This document shows positions 23,101 to 34,038 of a stretch of DNA of 64,000 bases, in pieces. Location of the stretch: positions 1,302,001-1,366,000 of the forward strand of contig CP021232.1 of assembly GCA_003999685.1 (NCBI GenBank), in the 5' to 3' direction. Position numbers and translations under genes: made by a program. The first letter of the stretch is position 1; each line of letters begins with the position of its first letter. The DNA comes from Taiwanofungus camphoratus. Its lineage: Eukaryota > Basidiomycota > Agaricomycetes > Polyporales > Taiwanofungaceae. Below the pieces are notes generated by a model, which saw only the letters and a list, made by a program, of their open reading frames with translations, did not search any database and had not been told where the DNA came from.

Positions 23101-24532
23101 GCCGCCCGGAGGATGCTGGGGGTGCGGAGGAGGTGGATGACGCGGGAGGGAGCTCGGCGTCGCGCCAGCAGAGGACACGCACTGACGCACAGGCTGCGGG
23201 GTGCAGCGCGCGCAGGTACGCGAGCAGGTTGCGGAGCGGCCAGCCCGGGTTGGACGGTGCCCCGGACGGGTCAACGAACGCGATTGTCCGCTGCAACAGG
23301 CAACGGCAGTCGGCATTGGCATTTAATAGTCGTTAGTATGATGTCCATCGACGGGGGATCAGTGTATGGCGGACAGACGAACAGAGACGTCAACAAGTGT
23401 CACATCGCAGCGAGCGAGACACGCCAAAGGAGGAAGGCACTCACACGATCTGCAGGGACGCCGGCAAAGAACGCGTCAAACTCTTCCACGGGCGCGATCG
23501 CGATCGCCGCGGCGCCATCGGTGCCTGACGTGCGCACGAGGAAGAACGCCCGCGGCGTCGCGTGCCACTGCGCGTGGATCGCCGCCAGCTGTGTCGATCA
23601 AGGTCAGCGCATGTCAGACGTCAATGTCAGCTCCGCTTGGCATGGCAATAAAAGCAGACACAGCAGACTAGATTAGTCATGAAAGTATAGCCTAGCGTAG
23701 TGGCGAGCAGACAACGAAACAATATAAAAGCCAGGGCACTGCACGCACCTGCTCGTCGCCAAACGCGCTCTCCGCCCCCGCCCACTCGCCGTCCACCTCC
23801 CACGCCGGCTTCGCCGCCAGCGCAGGAAACGCAAACCAGTAGTAGTACTTGTACTTCTTCAGGTCCGCAAACGTGATCAGCAGGAACCGCGCCAGCTCCC
23901 GCGTCGTCTTCTCCTCCACAATGCTCGTCCATACCTGCTCCCAGCGTGCCGTAGTTCAGCGATTCGAGCGCCGATACGAGTGTCGTGTTGAGCGGAGTCG
24001 TGTAGGGTGCGATGTGTACAGTCACCGAGGGAGCGATGAGGATGGAGAGGCAGCTATCAGCGACTACAGTTCTGATCCGCAGCAGAAAGGAGAGAGAGAA
24101 AGAGACGCGCCTCGTCCGCGACCTGGTTGAACAGCGCCGTCTTATCCGCCGCCTTGAACTCCTCGACCGTATTGTAATTCTTGAACACGCCCCGCGCCAG
24201 CACTGCGCCGCCCGCCAGCCTGTGTACCCCCACACCGCACCCGCCAGCCGTCCCATCAGCCACTCCTTCAAAAACCAGCCTACAAAGCGGACCACTCACT
24301 GCAGGCCACCCTCTGCCCCCTTGAACGCCTCCCCGCCGACGCTCAGGCTGCACCCGAGCGCGACCGCCTGCCCCGTCTCCCGGTCCCGCACACTGCGCCC
24401 GGGTGCGTACGACGCATGCACGGGCTGCGGCGCGTCGGACAAGCGGAGCACGTCGATCTTGAGCTCCGTCAGCGCGTGCCAGAACGCGGGGGAGACGAGC
24501 GACGCGAGCGGCGTGAATTGCACGAGCGGCAT
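20126..24532 (-). CDS. ATG7: ATG7, ubiquitin-like-activating (E1-like) autophagy enzyme
   Basis: Activates Atg8 and Atg12 by adenylation and thioester formation and passes them to the E2s Atg3 and Atg10 in the cytosol. Twelve exons are inferred: 24532-24300, 24219-24111 (end uncertain), 23934-23749, 23588-23445, 23290-22953, 22895-22751, 21646-21488, 21327-21139, 20995-20864, 20774-20659, 20548-20368 and 20290-20126, giving about 698 residues, normal for the family. The N-terminal domain has [20 protein letters not shown]; the nucleotide-binding loop is [14 protein letters not shown]; the acceptor is [18 protein letters not shown]; Zn-site residues are in GCYYCND; the catalytic Cys is in [12 protein letters not shown]. 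The start at MPLVQFTPL fits the family. Phases agree at the joined exons. The intron between exons 6 and 7 is about 1.1 kb, unusually long. Confidence 0.96.
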
Positions 24533-26298
24533 CGCGGGACGTCCCTTCGGTGCTTTCGGTCTGCGCGCTGCGCGGTGGTGAGAATGATGGTGATCCCTGT
24601 CGCTGGCTCGATCGCGTGGATTGGCCGGCTGGTAGTGTACAACGGTGTCGTGTAGATGGTAGATAGCGTCGATAGAGTGGGTATCAGAGGTGAGTTGCTT
24701 GATATCGCGTGCAAGCCAGACGGCGAGAGGGAAGCAAGGCGTCGCTGCGTCTGCAGCGTGCGCGGCTTAGGGATAGCGATCGGACACGACCCTCCCGATA
24801 TGGAAGGTCCTGTAGACGCGCCGCCATGCCCACGGTCCGGAAACTTCCCAAGCTACTGCATTCATCGAGCTAAAGTCAACCATACCTTGGGCCTTAGCAG
24901 CGGCACCCGTCAGTCAGACCGCGCCCTGGGCGCACCACGTGAGGGCGCTCCTGCAGTGCGGGCCCACCAGAGGCACGAGGATTGAAGCTTCGAAGGTTGA
25001 AAGAAGTATCTAGTCTGCGGGCCAGGAGTGTAGAAAGGACCACGTCACCTCCGGTGATTCCATTGTCATCACTTTGAAGGAAGACAATTGGAGCGGAATT
25101 ACTCCAAGCAGTAAGCTTGATTCGACACACCTGATTTGAATGGGCTCAGTCAGGCCATATATCTACTATGTCGACCTTGCACGACTCTCAGGTTACCTTG
25201 AAGTATGGCGGTTCGGTATCCGGGTATCTCAGCACACCGATATCCAACATGGTCTTGCTGTGAGCCTCATGCTCGAAAAAGAACGTTTTGAAATTGACAA
25301 TTGTGGCACCAGTCTGGGTGACGATATTGCCCACAACATTAATATTGATTCGGGTGCTCTATCGTCCTTCATAAGATTCACAAACCAAGGGCAGGTACAA
25401 ATATGCAGCGTCTGCGTCTAGTATAACATTGAATCTTCACTATATTTGAACTTGACTTCTTATTGCAATGATAGCTTACTCGACAGGATTTCTCTTCATG
25501 TTTATATGTGAGTGGACTTTTCAACACATTATAGCAATCAACGAGAGGGCTTTTCGTCATTTGACTGAAGATTTTATAGTGCAATGACGGGATACAGATT
25601 CTTCGTATAGATCGCTGTTTCCCTCTCCTTATTCAATAAGAATTTCCATGGTCTATTTGACAGAAATAAAGTATGTGATGACTATCATGTCTTTGTTGTA
25701 CCAAGATTCATCCCCAAATTGAACTGCGTATTCAATGTGTCCTGAACGAACAATGACAGGTCTTGATCCTATTCGTAGTGACGATCAAGTTTCTGAAGGC
25801 CTCTTTTGGGAACATATGAGCTGATGAAATCAACATCCGGAGAACACGCTGATCTCATAGGCTTTCCTCTCAGAAGATGGCGCCAGACTCGTGATTATTT
25901 TCACTCTGAGCAATTGATGTCGAAAATCCTCAGTTTGTCCGGATACGTCTTGTGAATTTACAACCAAGACGTGTGACAATCACGGTCAGTTCGGCAACTT
26001 CGAGAATTCGCACAAAACTTTGATCTTCTGCAGACGAACTAATATTCCTCAACAGGTCCGTGAGGCCATACGCCCTCACGAAAATCAATAGAATGAGAAA
26101 AGGCAGACCTGCTCCTCATTTCGAATTTCCGGTAAGGTACCATCCATCCTTCTGCATGTGCAGGACACCTCACAGCGCACTGACTGACCCACGCAATTCA
26201 GTTGTGCCCAATTTATTCGCAATTTCTGTGTAGCACATTCAAATATCAATGACGTAGTGTATCCGCACAATACTAATATTACGATGAGGACCTCTCAT
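24533..26298. other. intergenic region, no gene supported
   Basis: Holds the ATG7 upstream region and the 3' flank of the kinase-like gene at 26299. The small open frames (for example 25140-25421) show no motif or intron pattern that I can support. The composition falls from GC-rich near ATG7 to AT-rich beyond about 25150. Confidence 0.6.
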
Positions 26299-27229
26299 CT
26301 ACACAACCCATTTTCCGGCACGCATGTCGTCAGGAATGGTCGCAAAGCGCCTGGAAATAATTGCATTGTAATCTTGTATCGCAATTTGAGCTTTGCGGAC
26401 AGCAACATCATTCGGAGTACCCTTGGGAGCAAACTTAGCAAGAGTCTCTGCGCTTTCCGCATCTTCTATATGTGACATCAGAGCCATGTAATCGATGAGT
26501 TCTACACAGATGATGGCGCAAATGAGTGTCAACCCCGATTATGATAGATCGTGAATGTACTTGGCTTCCAGACCTCTGCTGATTGGCATGCCAACATTAT
26601 TTCCTTGCACATCATATATTCATTACCTGGCTCCATATCATAAAAAACGATTGGAGTTTTCCAATAGCATTCATGCTGACACGCGCGCTCAAAGTCAATA
26701 ATTCGTGCCTCTGTATCGCTGTACTCCAGAACATTCCGCTCGCAGAAGTCGCGGTGTAGCATGCCGACCGAGTGAATATGACAGAGACAGCGGATTATAT
26801 CTAATCTGTCATCATCATCAGATGAGCTGACTCTCAACCGAAGTCGGGTATAAAGTACAACACTTACTTCAACGGCCAGCTTGCATCCTCGAATGCTGTG
26901 GAAAGTGGTTTGCCACAGTATTCCATTACCGAGCAAAAAAGTAACTCGTCTCCTACTATACCCCTGAAGAAACCAAAGAAGCAAGGTACTGTCCTCCCCT
27001 AGCAGTCTCGCAATTGTCCATTATAGAATCCAACTTCCATCCGTAATTTACTGATGGCTTCAGCCCCCTGCACAAACTTGCAGGCCATTTGGAACGGAAG
27101 TCCGTCGTCGCGTTCAGTAGGCTCGTCAGGCGGAATATACTCAGCGTGGTACACCTTTGACTTGTGTTTCTGATCGTGGATGCACTTCATAGCTTTCAAG
27201 TAAAGAGACAAATTCGATGCAGCCGTCAT
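26299..27229 (-). pseudogene. kinase-like protein with in-frame stop (copy K1)
   Basis: A small fungal protein-kinase-like fold. From ATG 27229: MACKFVQGAEAISKLRMEVGFY, where the Lys in CKFV resembles the ATP-binding Lys, then CSVMEYCGKPL (hinge-like), an intron, GMLHRDFCERNVLE (catalytic-loop-like HxD...N), ARIIDFERAC (metal-loop-like IDF), a second intron and a C-terminal helix region ending AGKWVV. One TAG interrupts the frame at about 27000, between QLRDC and GRTVPCFFGFF, at a position that is Gln-like in relatives (ELQGKGIP in the 54.4-kb copy). The rest of the frame and its introns look intact, so it is a recent pseudogene, or the stop is a sequencing error. Related copies lie at 54.4, 56.3 and 58.5 kb. 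Confidence 0.6.
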
Positions 27230-29170
27230 TCGCTGTTACTGCGTTCAGCTGATAGGGCGTAGGATCGTTGGGAAAAGTAAAGTAGAGAGACATGGGGTTG
27301 AAGTGCGCTGAGAAGAGACTTGAGATTGACTTGCCATTCGGCAGCAGGAGGTTTTATGTAATTCCACCTGAAACACTGCTAGTGATGTGCCAGGCCCGGC
27401 TTTAGGCCATCAGCCGGGCCTGACCAAGCCTGAGAAGATTGAAGATAATGATTCTCAGACCAGGATCTTTGTACAGGTTAGCTATTTAGATCCATCTTTG
27501 ATTGATACTAAGAGTGACTCTGGCAAAGGTGTGGTCGCAGATGGTCAATAAGCAGTGTAATCTTGGCATATTGTCAACAGCTGAACGCACATATTTTCTT
27601 CTCCGCGGTAACAACAAAGACGCAGATACACTGTTTATTTCTCGAGAATATCTATGTGGGAAATCAAGTCCCGTTTACGCAGTTTTCTGTTGGTTTGTGC
27701 TAGCAAGTGGCCACCTTACCATTGACTCTCTCCACTTACTGAGAGCAGATACCAGCTGGTGGAGCGCAGGGGTCGTGGATGGTAGTCGACTTGACACTCT
27801 TAGTGGAATCGTCCCCGAGTAAGTGGCCCACAAAGCTAGTAGTAGTGCTTGTTGCCTGACAAAACATTCTGTTGACAGCACACTCTATACACAACCAACG
27901 AGGAAAGGAACAAGAGAAGGACTGCGCAGGGCCGGTGCGAGCAGGACAAGAGTACCACTGGATTGACAAAGTTGATTCAGGGCAGAATACCCAGAAGTGT
28001 AGACTACTCACCATGTATGGGTGGACACTAATGCACTGTAGACTTGCGTTATCACACTTAAGCTGTTAAAGTAAAGAAACGAATACAAATACAGCAATTG
28101 CAAACCTCAACGCTGGCGGTATACATCACCAGTGTTGTCAAGCCTATCCACAGATTAGATGAAGCATATGGACCCAACAACTACAAGAATGGGAAAGTGA
28201 GAGGATGATTTCCACACGATGAGGACTAGAAATGCTGGAACTCACATATGAGGCCAAGTCGCATAAAATCATGGTTCAAGAGTTTCGTAAGCACATTCAT
28301 TGAATATCATGTTAAAAGCAGCGGACATTCCTGCCATCGAGTCCTGATCTGTGAACAAAGATGTAGATGAGCGGGAGCAAGCCTCGACCAAGCTGTGAGA
28401 CCGCAACCGGAGCGATGATCGCCATTTCACTGACTGTGTCGTACAGAGCAGAGCGCAACACTTCATTGACACTTTAACAGAGGTTGTTCAACGACTGTAA
28501 AGCAAAGCATGAACAACAGGGTTCCTATGTTCACCCAGGCAATGAGCAGAAAGTAGTGGGATTTGTATTTTTTTCAGGTCCGTGAATGCGATCTGAGGAG
28601 TGGCTCCAGCTCCAAAGTCATGTTCTCTCTTTCATACTCATACACATCTACGGCGTCCGAAAATTGAGCTGTCGGCGTTACGCGCAAGCATCAAGGAGAG
28701 GTAAACATGGCAAGTGCAGAAGGCGTAATGCATTGACAGGCCAGAAAGAGCCAAGAGATGGGCCTCACTCGCGGCCTACTATGAAGAAACCCAAAAAATG
28801 TGTGCTCTTGTCTTCTTGATAATACTCCAAGACGAGTCTTGAACATCCACCACGTCAGCAAGCACCTCCAGCCAGTACGCGCCTACTAAGGACGTCAATT
28901 TTTAATGCAGCCCAAGACCACTCACTGCTGATTCACCTTGGAGCCCTTCCTAAAGACAAGCTACGCCTGATGGGCCCCTCCTCGAGCCTCGAGACTCACA
29001 TACTGAATGAGATCGTCAAATAAGGATATCCAGAGCCTGCGAAGGTTGAAGAAATTGTCTACTTCACCTTTGGGAGACTAATCGGAGATCACGACTTCAC
29101 CTTGTTGGATGCACCGCATGACAGTGATTCTGAATACGGCGGTATACGTCTCGGCTTGGCTACTACCGCG
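27230..29170. other. intergenic region with repeat scrap, no gene supported
   Basis: A short GGCC-rich fragment (27388-27440) resembles the left end of the possible hAT-like element at 18939. The remainder has short open frames on both strands. The reverse frame around 28100-28470 contains some hydrophobic stretches that might be a decayed membrane protein, but I cannot support a gene. Confidence 0.5.
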
Positions 29171-31221
29171 ATGGAAGACGATGAGACTCTCGTAGACCAA
29201 TCTTCTCCTGAAACCAATTTCCCAGAAGTAACTCAGATTATCAGGGCCAGTCAGCAGACATCTAGGACCGCCAGTGCCACTGACCGGGACGATTGCACAG
29301 CGACACCCGATGCGGCTTTGACCCACGATGAGAAAGTCGATCACAAGGAGACATCAGACACATCCGAAGACGAGGTGAATGACAAGATAGAAGAACATGT
29401 TACCACTTCGGACACCCTGTCTCCAAGAAAGAACGAGGAGGCAGGGCGAAGTCCAATGGAGTCCGGTCCCGAGAAGGAAGCTGGAATAACAGACAAAAGG
29501 TCTGCGTGTGCTATCCCTTTAGATATAGACATACTTAATATCTCTATCGTTCGCCGAATGAATACTACGCTTGCAATAGTGATGCAGAGGGGAGCGGCGA
29601 GGACGAGGCCGAATTGGACCAGGAACGGCCGGCCGTCGCTGCAGCTTCTCCTCCAAAGACCAGAAAACGCAAGTTGACCAATTCGAGAGGCATGTCACTT
29701 CTTTATCACCTTACATTAGTAAGTTTAGACGTGGTTTTGACCATACCGCCGAGTACGGCGCCATTCCAGACCCGTCCCCATCCAAATCACGCAAAACATC
29801 ACCTTCTCCCCTCTCTTACGTTGGTAGCCCAAGGCCCACACCAAGACGCAGGCCGAAAGCAGAGCCTCCGTCCTCTGCCGGTACGGCAAAACCGACCTCA
29901 CATATCACTATATCATCCACATCGCGAACGCCTAGCGGATCTCCCAAACTTTCGTCACAAAGACTGTCATCACGATCACCTCCCCCGCGATTGCAATCCT
30001 CTCAGTCACGATCACAGCCGGATGAACAAGCCAGCAGACCAACGAAACGTCCTCGCTTGAATGTGCCATCTGCATCCGCTCCCGCCACAAGCACTCGCAA
30101 GTCGAAGCGCGCATCCCTTCGTACTTCTCGCCATCCTACATTTTGGCACCTCGATGGCTCGGTCGTGCTTCAAGTCCACAAAACTTTATTCAAATTGCAC
30201 CGTTCGCGACTTGTGCAGCAGTCAGAGTATTTCGCGGCGTTGTTTTCCGGCACTCGCCGGGGTCAAGCAACTGACGAAGAGGATCTCGAGGGGGAAACAA
30301 ACGGAATTGTGCAAGGGGAGATCATTGACAGCTGTCCTGTTTACAAGATCACGACAGTGTCGGTGGAAGATTTTGTCAGCCTCTTGACCGCGCTGGATAG
30401 TGGGATGTAAGTGTCCCTTGCAGCCTTGGATGCGGTCTCTCACAATGCGTTTCTATATCATCTCTATCCACGTATGAAGTGCCTACGCAATCAACCCGCC
30501 CCCATTCCCCGTTCTCGCCTCGATCCTCCGTGCAGCTCATACGTTATCGTTCCCGGCCATTCTCACCTACGCAACCCACATTCTGCGCCAGATGTGGCCA
30601 GACGACCTCGCTCAATTATCGTCTGTACGCAAGGACTTTGCCACGGAGACTGTGGCGCTCGCTCGACAGTGCAACGTCCCCAGCCTGTTGAAGCGGGCGT
30701 ACTATGAGCTCCTCAGAACGCCCATATTTGGTCAGAGAGCGAACGGCGACGGATGGACAAGTGAGGACGAGGACGAGAAACCGGGGCAACGCCTCCCTGC
30801 CCCGGACCTCTTGTGCCTCGTCGCAGCGCGCGAACTGCTGCTGCGTGAGTGGATTCAGACCACGCGCGCGCCACCCAGCCCCTCCGTTGTGCCATGTCCC
30901 CTGGACCAGATCCTGCCCAGTGCGATGAACCCCGAGTTGGCGCCCGCACTAGAGAGCTGCCGCCGCGCCCGCGCGCAGAGCATTGCACAGTGGACTGCGC
31001 ACGTCACGCAGGCTGACGTCTTCGAGGCCGGTATGTATGACCCCCTGTGCGGCCTGGATAGCCTGGCAGAGATCGACTGGGCGGGGATGGGGTATTGCGT
31101 CGGCTGCGTGAGTGTTCGTCAGGAATTGTGGATGGACAAGAAAGAACGGCTGTGGAAAAAGCTCAACGTGTGGCTGCAGCTATGCACCGAAGAGGGAGGA
31201 ACTGAATCACGACTGTCTTGA
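29171..31221 (+). CDS. BTB/POZ-domain protein, basidiomycete type
   Basis: Four exons inferred (29171-29499, 29580-29672, 29720-30406, 30480-31221) with phases that agree, giving about 616 residues. The first 280 residues are acidic then Ser/Pro/Arg-rich and probably disordered, including basic patches (KTRKRNKFRR) that could be nuclear signals. The BTB domain starts near HPTFWHLDGSVVLQVHKTLF, with the typical LHRSRLVQQSEYFAALFSG helix pair, and continues across the last intron (PPPFPVLASILRAAHTLSF). The C-terminal part matches the long helical tail of many Agaricomycete BTB proteins. BTB domains dimerise and often bind Cul3 ligases; the specific role here is unknown. ATG 29171 (MEDDETLVDQ) is the first in-frame Met; an upstream exon is possible. 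Confidence 0.85.
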
Positions 31222-31756
31222 TCTGGCCTGTCGCACTAAGACGCCACTGCTAGGTCTGAAAATTCACTATGATGATTGCAAACTTCGGTCATGTCGAGTT
31301 ACATCGAAGTGCACCAGGTCACGAGAGTAACTCGAAGCATAGATCGATCAGACTCTACCTAATTATCTGCCCAATTCAATAGCGAATAATGAAACTGGAT
31401 ACAATTTATTTGCGCGCATTGAAAATTGAGAGGACGTATTTCAATTGCAAGGTACACCAATAGTCTGGCTGACTTAAATGCAGAAGTATGGATGATGCGA
31501 TGACAGGCAACAAACCCAGCAGTAGGGAATGATATGACTGGTCGGATCCAAAATATTCGGGTAGACAATGCCTGACACGGACCTCCGAGATACGCTTTTC
31601 CACTTGCACACAACGTAGATTTTTCATGATCTTTTTTGGAGATGCGCAGTAATGTACGGAGGATGATACAACGCAGAGGGAATGGCAGATCGGCTCCGCC
31701 GCATGCAATGCAAGTACTGAAGACACCAAAACAATAGATGACAAAAGAGAGGCGAA

Positions 31757-32288
31757 CTAGTCAAACAGACCGAAGCCCTGAATAATCGCCATTACATCAA
31801 TGAACGAATTCAGAACGAGGCAATATCGAAACGTACCATGTCATCATCAGACTCCTCCTTCTCCTCTTCCTTTTTCTCCTCTTCCTTGGGCGCCTCTGCA
31901 GCTGCAGCTGCACCACCTGCAGCCGCAGGAGCACCGCCTACTGCGGGAGCACCTGCACCTGCACCAACATTGGAGAGCAGCTCCTTTACGTTCTTGCCCT
32001 CGAGCGCCTTAGCGAGAAGCGAAGCCCAGATTGGCTCAAGCTCGACCGAAGCAGCTGATGTCAGGGCAATGATTTTGTCAGACTAGCCAATAGGTGTTAG
32101 CACAGGCGATAAAACAGAGAATGTCAAACACTTACGGTTATTTCAACGCCGTCATCGGCGAGAATGAGAGCAGCATACGTCGCTGCGAGTTCTACGCTGG
32201 CCTGACGGATAGACAATGGAGTGTCAGCAAGAGGGGAAACGACATGGATATCTCCAAGTAGCACAAGTACATCTGAGAGTTGGACCAT
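31757..32288 (-). CDS. RPP1: 60S acidic ribosomal protein P1
   Basis: Ribosomal stalk protein that, with P2, recruits translation GTPases. Exons inferred: 32288-32286 (the ATG alone), 32201-32136, 32082-31837 and 31777-31757, giving 111 residues, normal for P1. The N-terminal helix [20 protein letters not shown] and the motif [20 protein letters not shown] are P1-type. An Ala/Gly/Pro hinge follows, then [16 protein letters not shown] and the universal C-terminal GFGLFD, which sits alone in the last exon. The first exon holds only the start codon and its donor (gtccaa) is weak, so the exact start is less sure than the rest. All three introns are short. Confidence 0.92.
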
Positions 32289-32439
32289 GCATCCACCTCT
32301 TAGACGACAGTATCAATGTAAAGAAGACCTGGAACGGCAGCATAACATCATAAAAACATTCTCACCATTTGAAGAATCAGAAAGGAGAGGGGAGGGGTAA
32401 GCGTTAGCGGGGTAGGGCTGAATGCGTTGAGCTGTGTAG

Positions 32440-33450
32440 ACAGAATTTTGCGGATCCAGCACCAAGCCACGTGGAATATCCAAATGTAGTAATCCTCAAT
32501 TGCGCCTGGAGGACGCCCGCATCGGTTGTCCGGAATCCGTGTCCTCTGTCCTCACCACACGGTGCGTGCTCTCCGCCGCTCGCCCGCACCCGTCTGTCCA
32601 GCTGCCCTCAGCCCGCCCGTGATCCATCATCGCGACACACACCGAGCAGAGCGCACTGCGCAGACGGCGGGAAATGGCGGCCCCTATCGCGTCCTGCCTC
32701 TCTAACGACCCCCCTTCCGCCTCTCGGCTCCTGCTCGTGTACCCGCGCTGCGCAACACAGAACACACATCCCGACACGCCCTTCCAGCAGACGGGGGACG
32801 GGGCTCGTCTGCGGGCGCGGGGCGCGACGGAGCGACGGAGCGACGCTGGACACGCGACGCCAGCTGTTGCGTACAGGGCGGCAACGATCCTCGGCCGGAT
32901 GCAGGCGCACGACGGCCGGCCGGCGGTGTTTTCCGTGTGCGCCCAGCCTGTACTTTCCCCTCCGGCGGCCACGCGACGTTCTGGCAGCACCGACGGCCTC
33001 GTTCTCCGACTGCGCAGGTCGATCCCCGACGACCACCGGAGGGTGCCCGGCGATCGCGGACACGCACCGTCGTGCAGACATGTACGGTGCTGCTGAAACG
33101 GCGTGTCCTGGCGCGCGTGCGAGCCTGCAGTCGCTTGTTCTAGCGATGGCCGCGACGGGGCCTCCGAGGTGCACCCGGTGTGGCGAAACCGAGGCCGGCG
33201 CTCTGGGCAGCGTTGTGGACCTGCGATAGGCTCCGCCCCGCGGACACGCACGGAACGCTGCAAGTGAGTAACAGGAGTGATGAGAGCCAGCCTGCGGCGA
33301 GCCCATCTGCGTCCCAATACCATGACTGCTCCTGGGGCGGCGAGTCCAGAGTCTCCATCCCGCCCTCTCCTTTTCTCCAACTCACGGGCGACCATAAAAT
33401 GCTGTCTCGCTCACACTACATGCGCATCGACCCTCCCGGCAAGCTTCGTG
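32440..33450. other. GC-rich stretch, open in many frames, no gene supported
   Basis: About 1 kb of very GC-rich sequence upstream of RPP1, open in several frames on both strands (for example 33395-32496 and 32471-33229). The translations are Arg/Ser/Ala/Pro-rich with no domain, which is what high GC alone gives by suppressing stops. The style resembles the long ATG7 intron at 21647-22750. It may be a decayed GC-rich element or a promoter-side CpG-rich block. Confidence 0.5.
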
Positions 33451-34038
33451 TGTAGCACCACCGACTACCAGCGCCGAGACCGAGATCGTGATCCATGCTG
33501 CGTATCTGCTGCATACTGTCCAGCGCTCGAGTCTTGGCACAAAAAAGAAGACAGTTCAAGAAGTAGTTGATTCGCGCCCTTTGATTGGAGCGAAAATTAG
33601 AGTTGACTGTGGCCCCCTTTTCCTCGGTCGATATCCTTGGCAGAAGACCTGTATACCGCGAGAAGGATATGGGCAGTATTCTCACCAAGCATTATATAGA
33701 TTTCTACAAGACCACGTTCGACAGGAATGACATGGCTCCTCGATTGAGAAGATCGACCACGGATATGCACACAATACAGGAATGAGCAACGATTTGACTG
33801 CGAAAGCTAAACGGTGACTTGTATGCTTTAAACACCATAACTTCGACTCGGAGGCCGCTCTTTCAAATCCAGAAATCGGGACCTCACACGGTGTGATCTG
33901 GTAACCATGCAAAGGAGACTGTTCAAAGAAGACATATTGCTCCACGCAATTCAATTTCGATGTTCCAATGTGCCATGATCTGGTATATAAGTACCAATAA
34001 GTCTGATGCACCTACTGTGTGACCCTCACCCGTATCAA

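Noticed and set aside
28080-28480. Possible decayed membrane-protein gene on the reverse strand
   Set aside because: Only scattered hydrophobic pieces; no continuous frame, splice pattern or family motif could be supported.
31838-32086. Forward Ser-rich 82-residue frame
   Set aside because: It is the antisense of the RPP1 acidic and Ala-rich exon.
32496-33395. 299-residue reverse frame in the GC-rich block
   Set aside because: Several other frames on both strands are equally open; the translation is Arg/Ser/Ala-rich with no domain or intron pattern, as expected from GC content alone.
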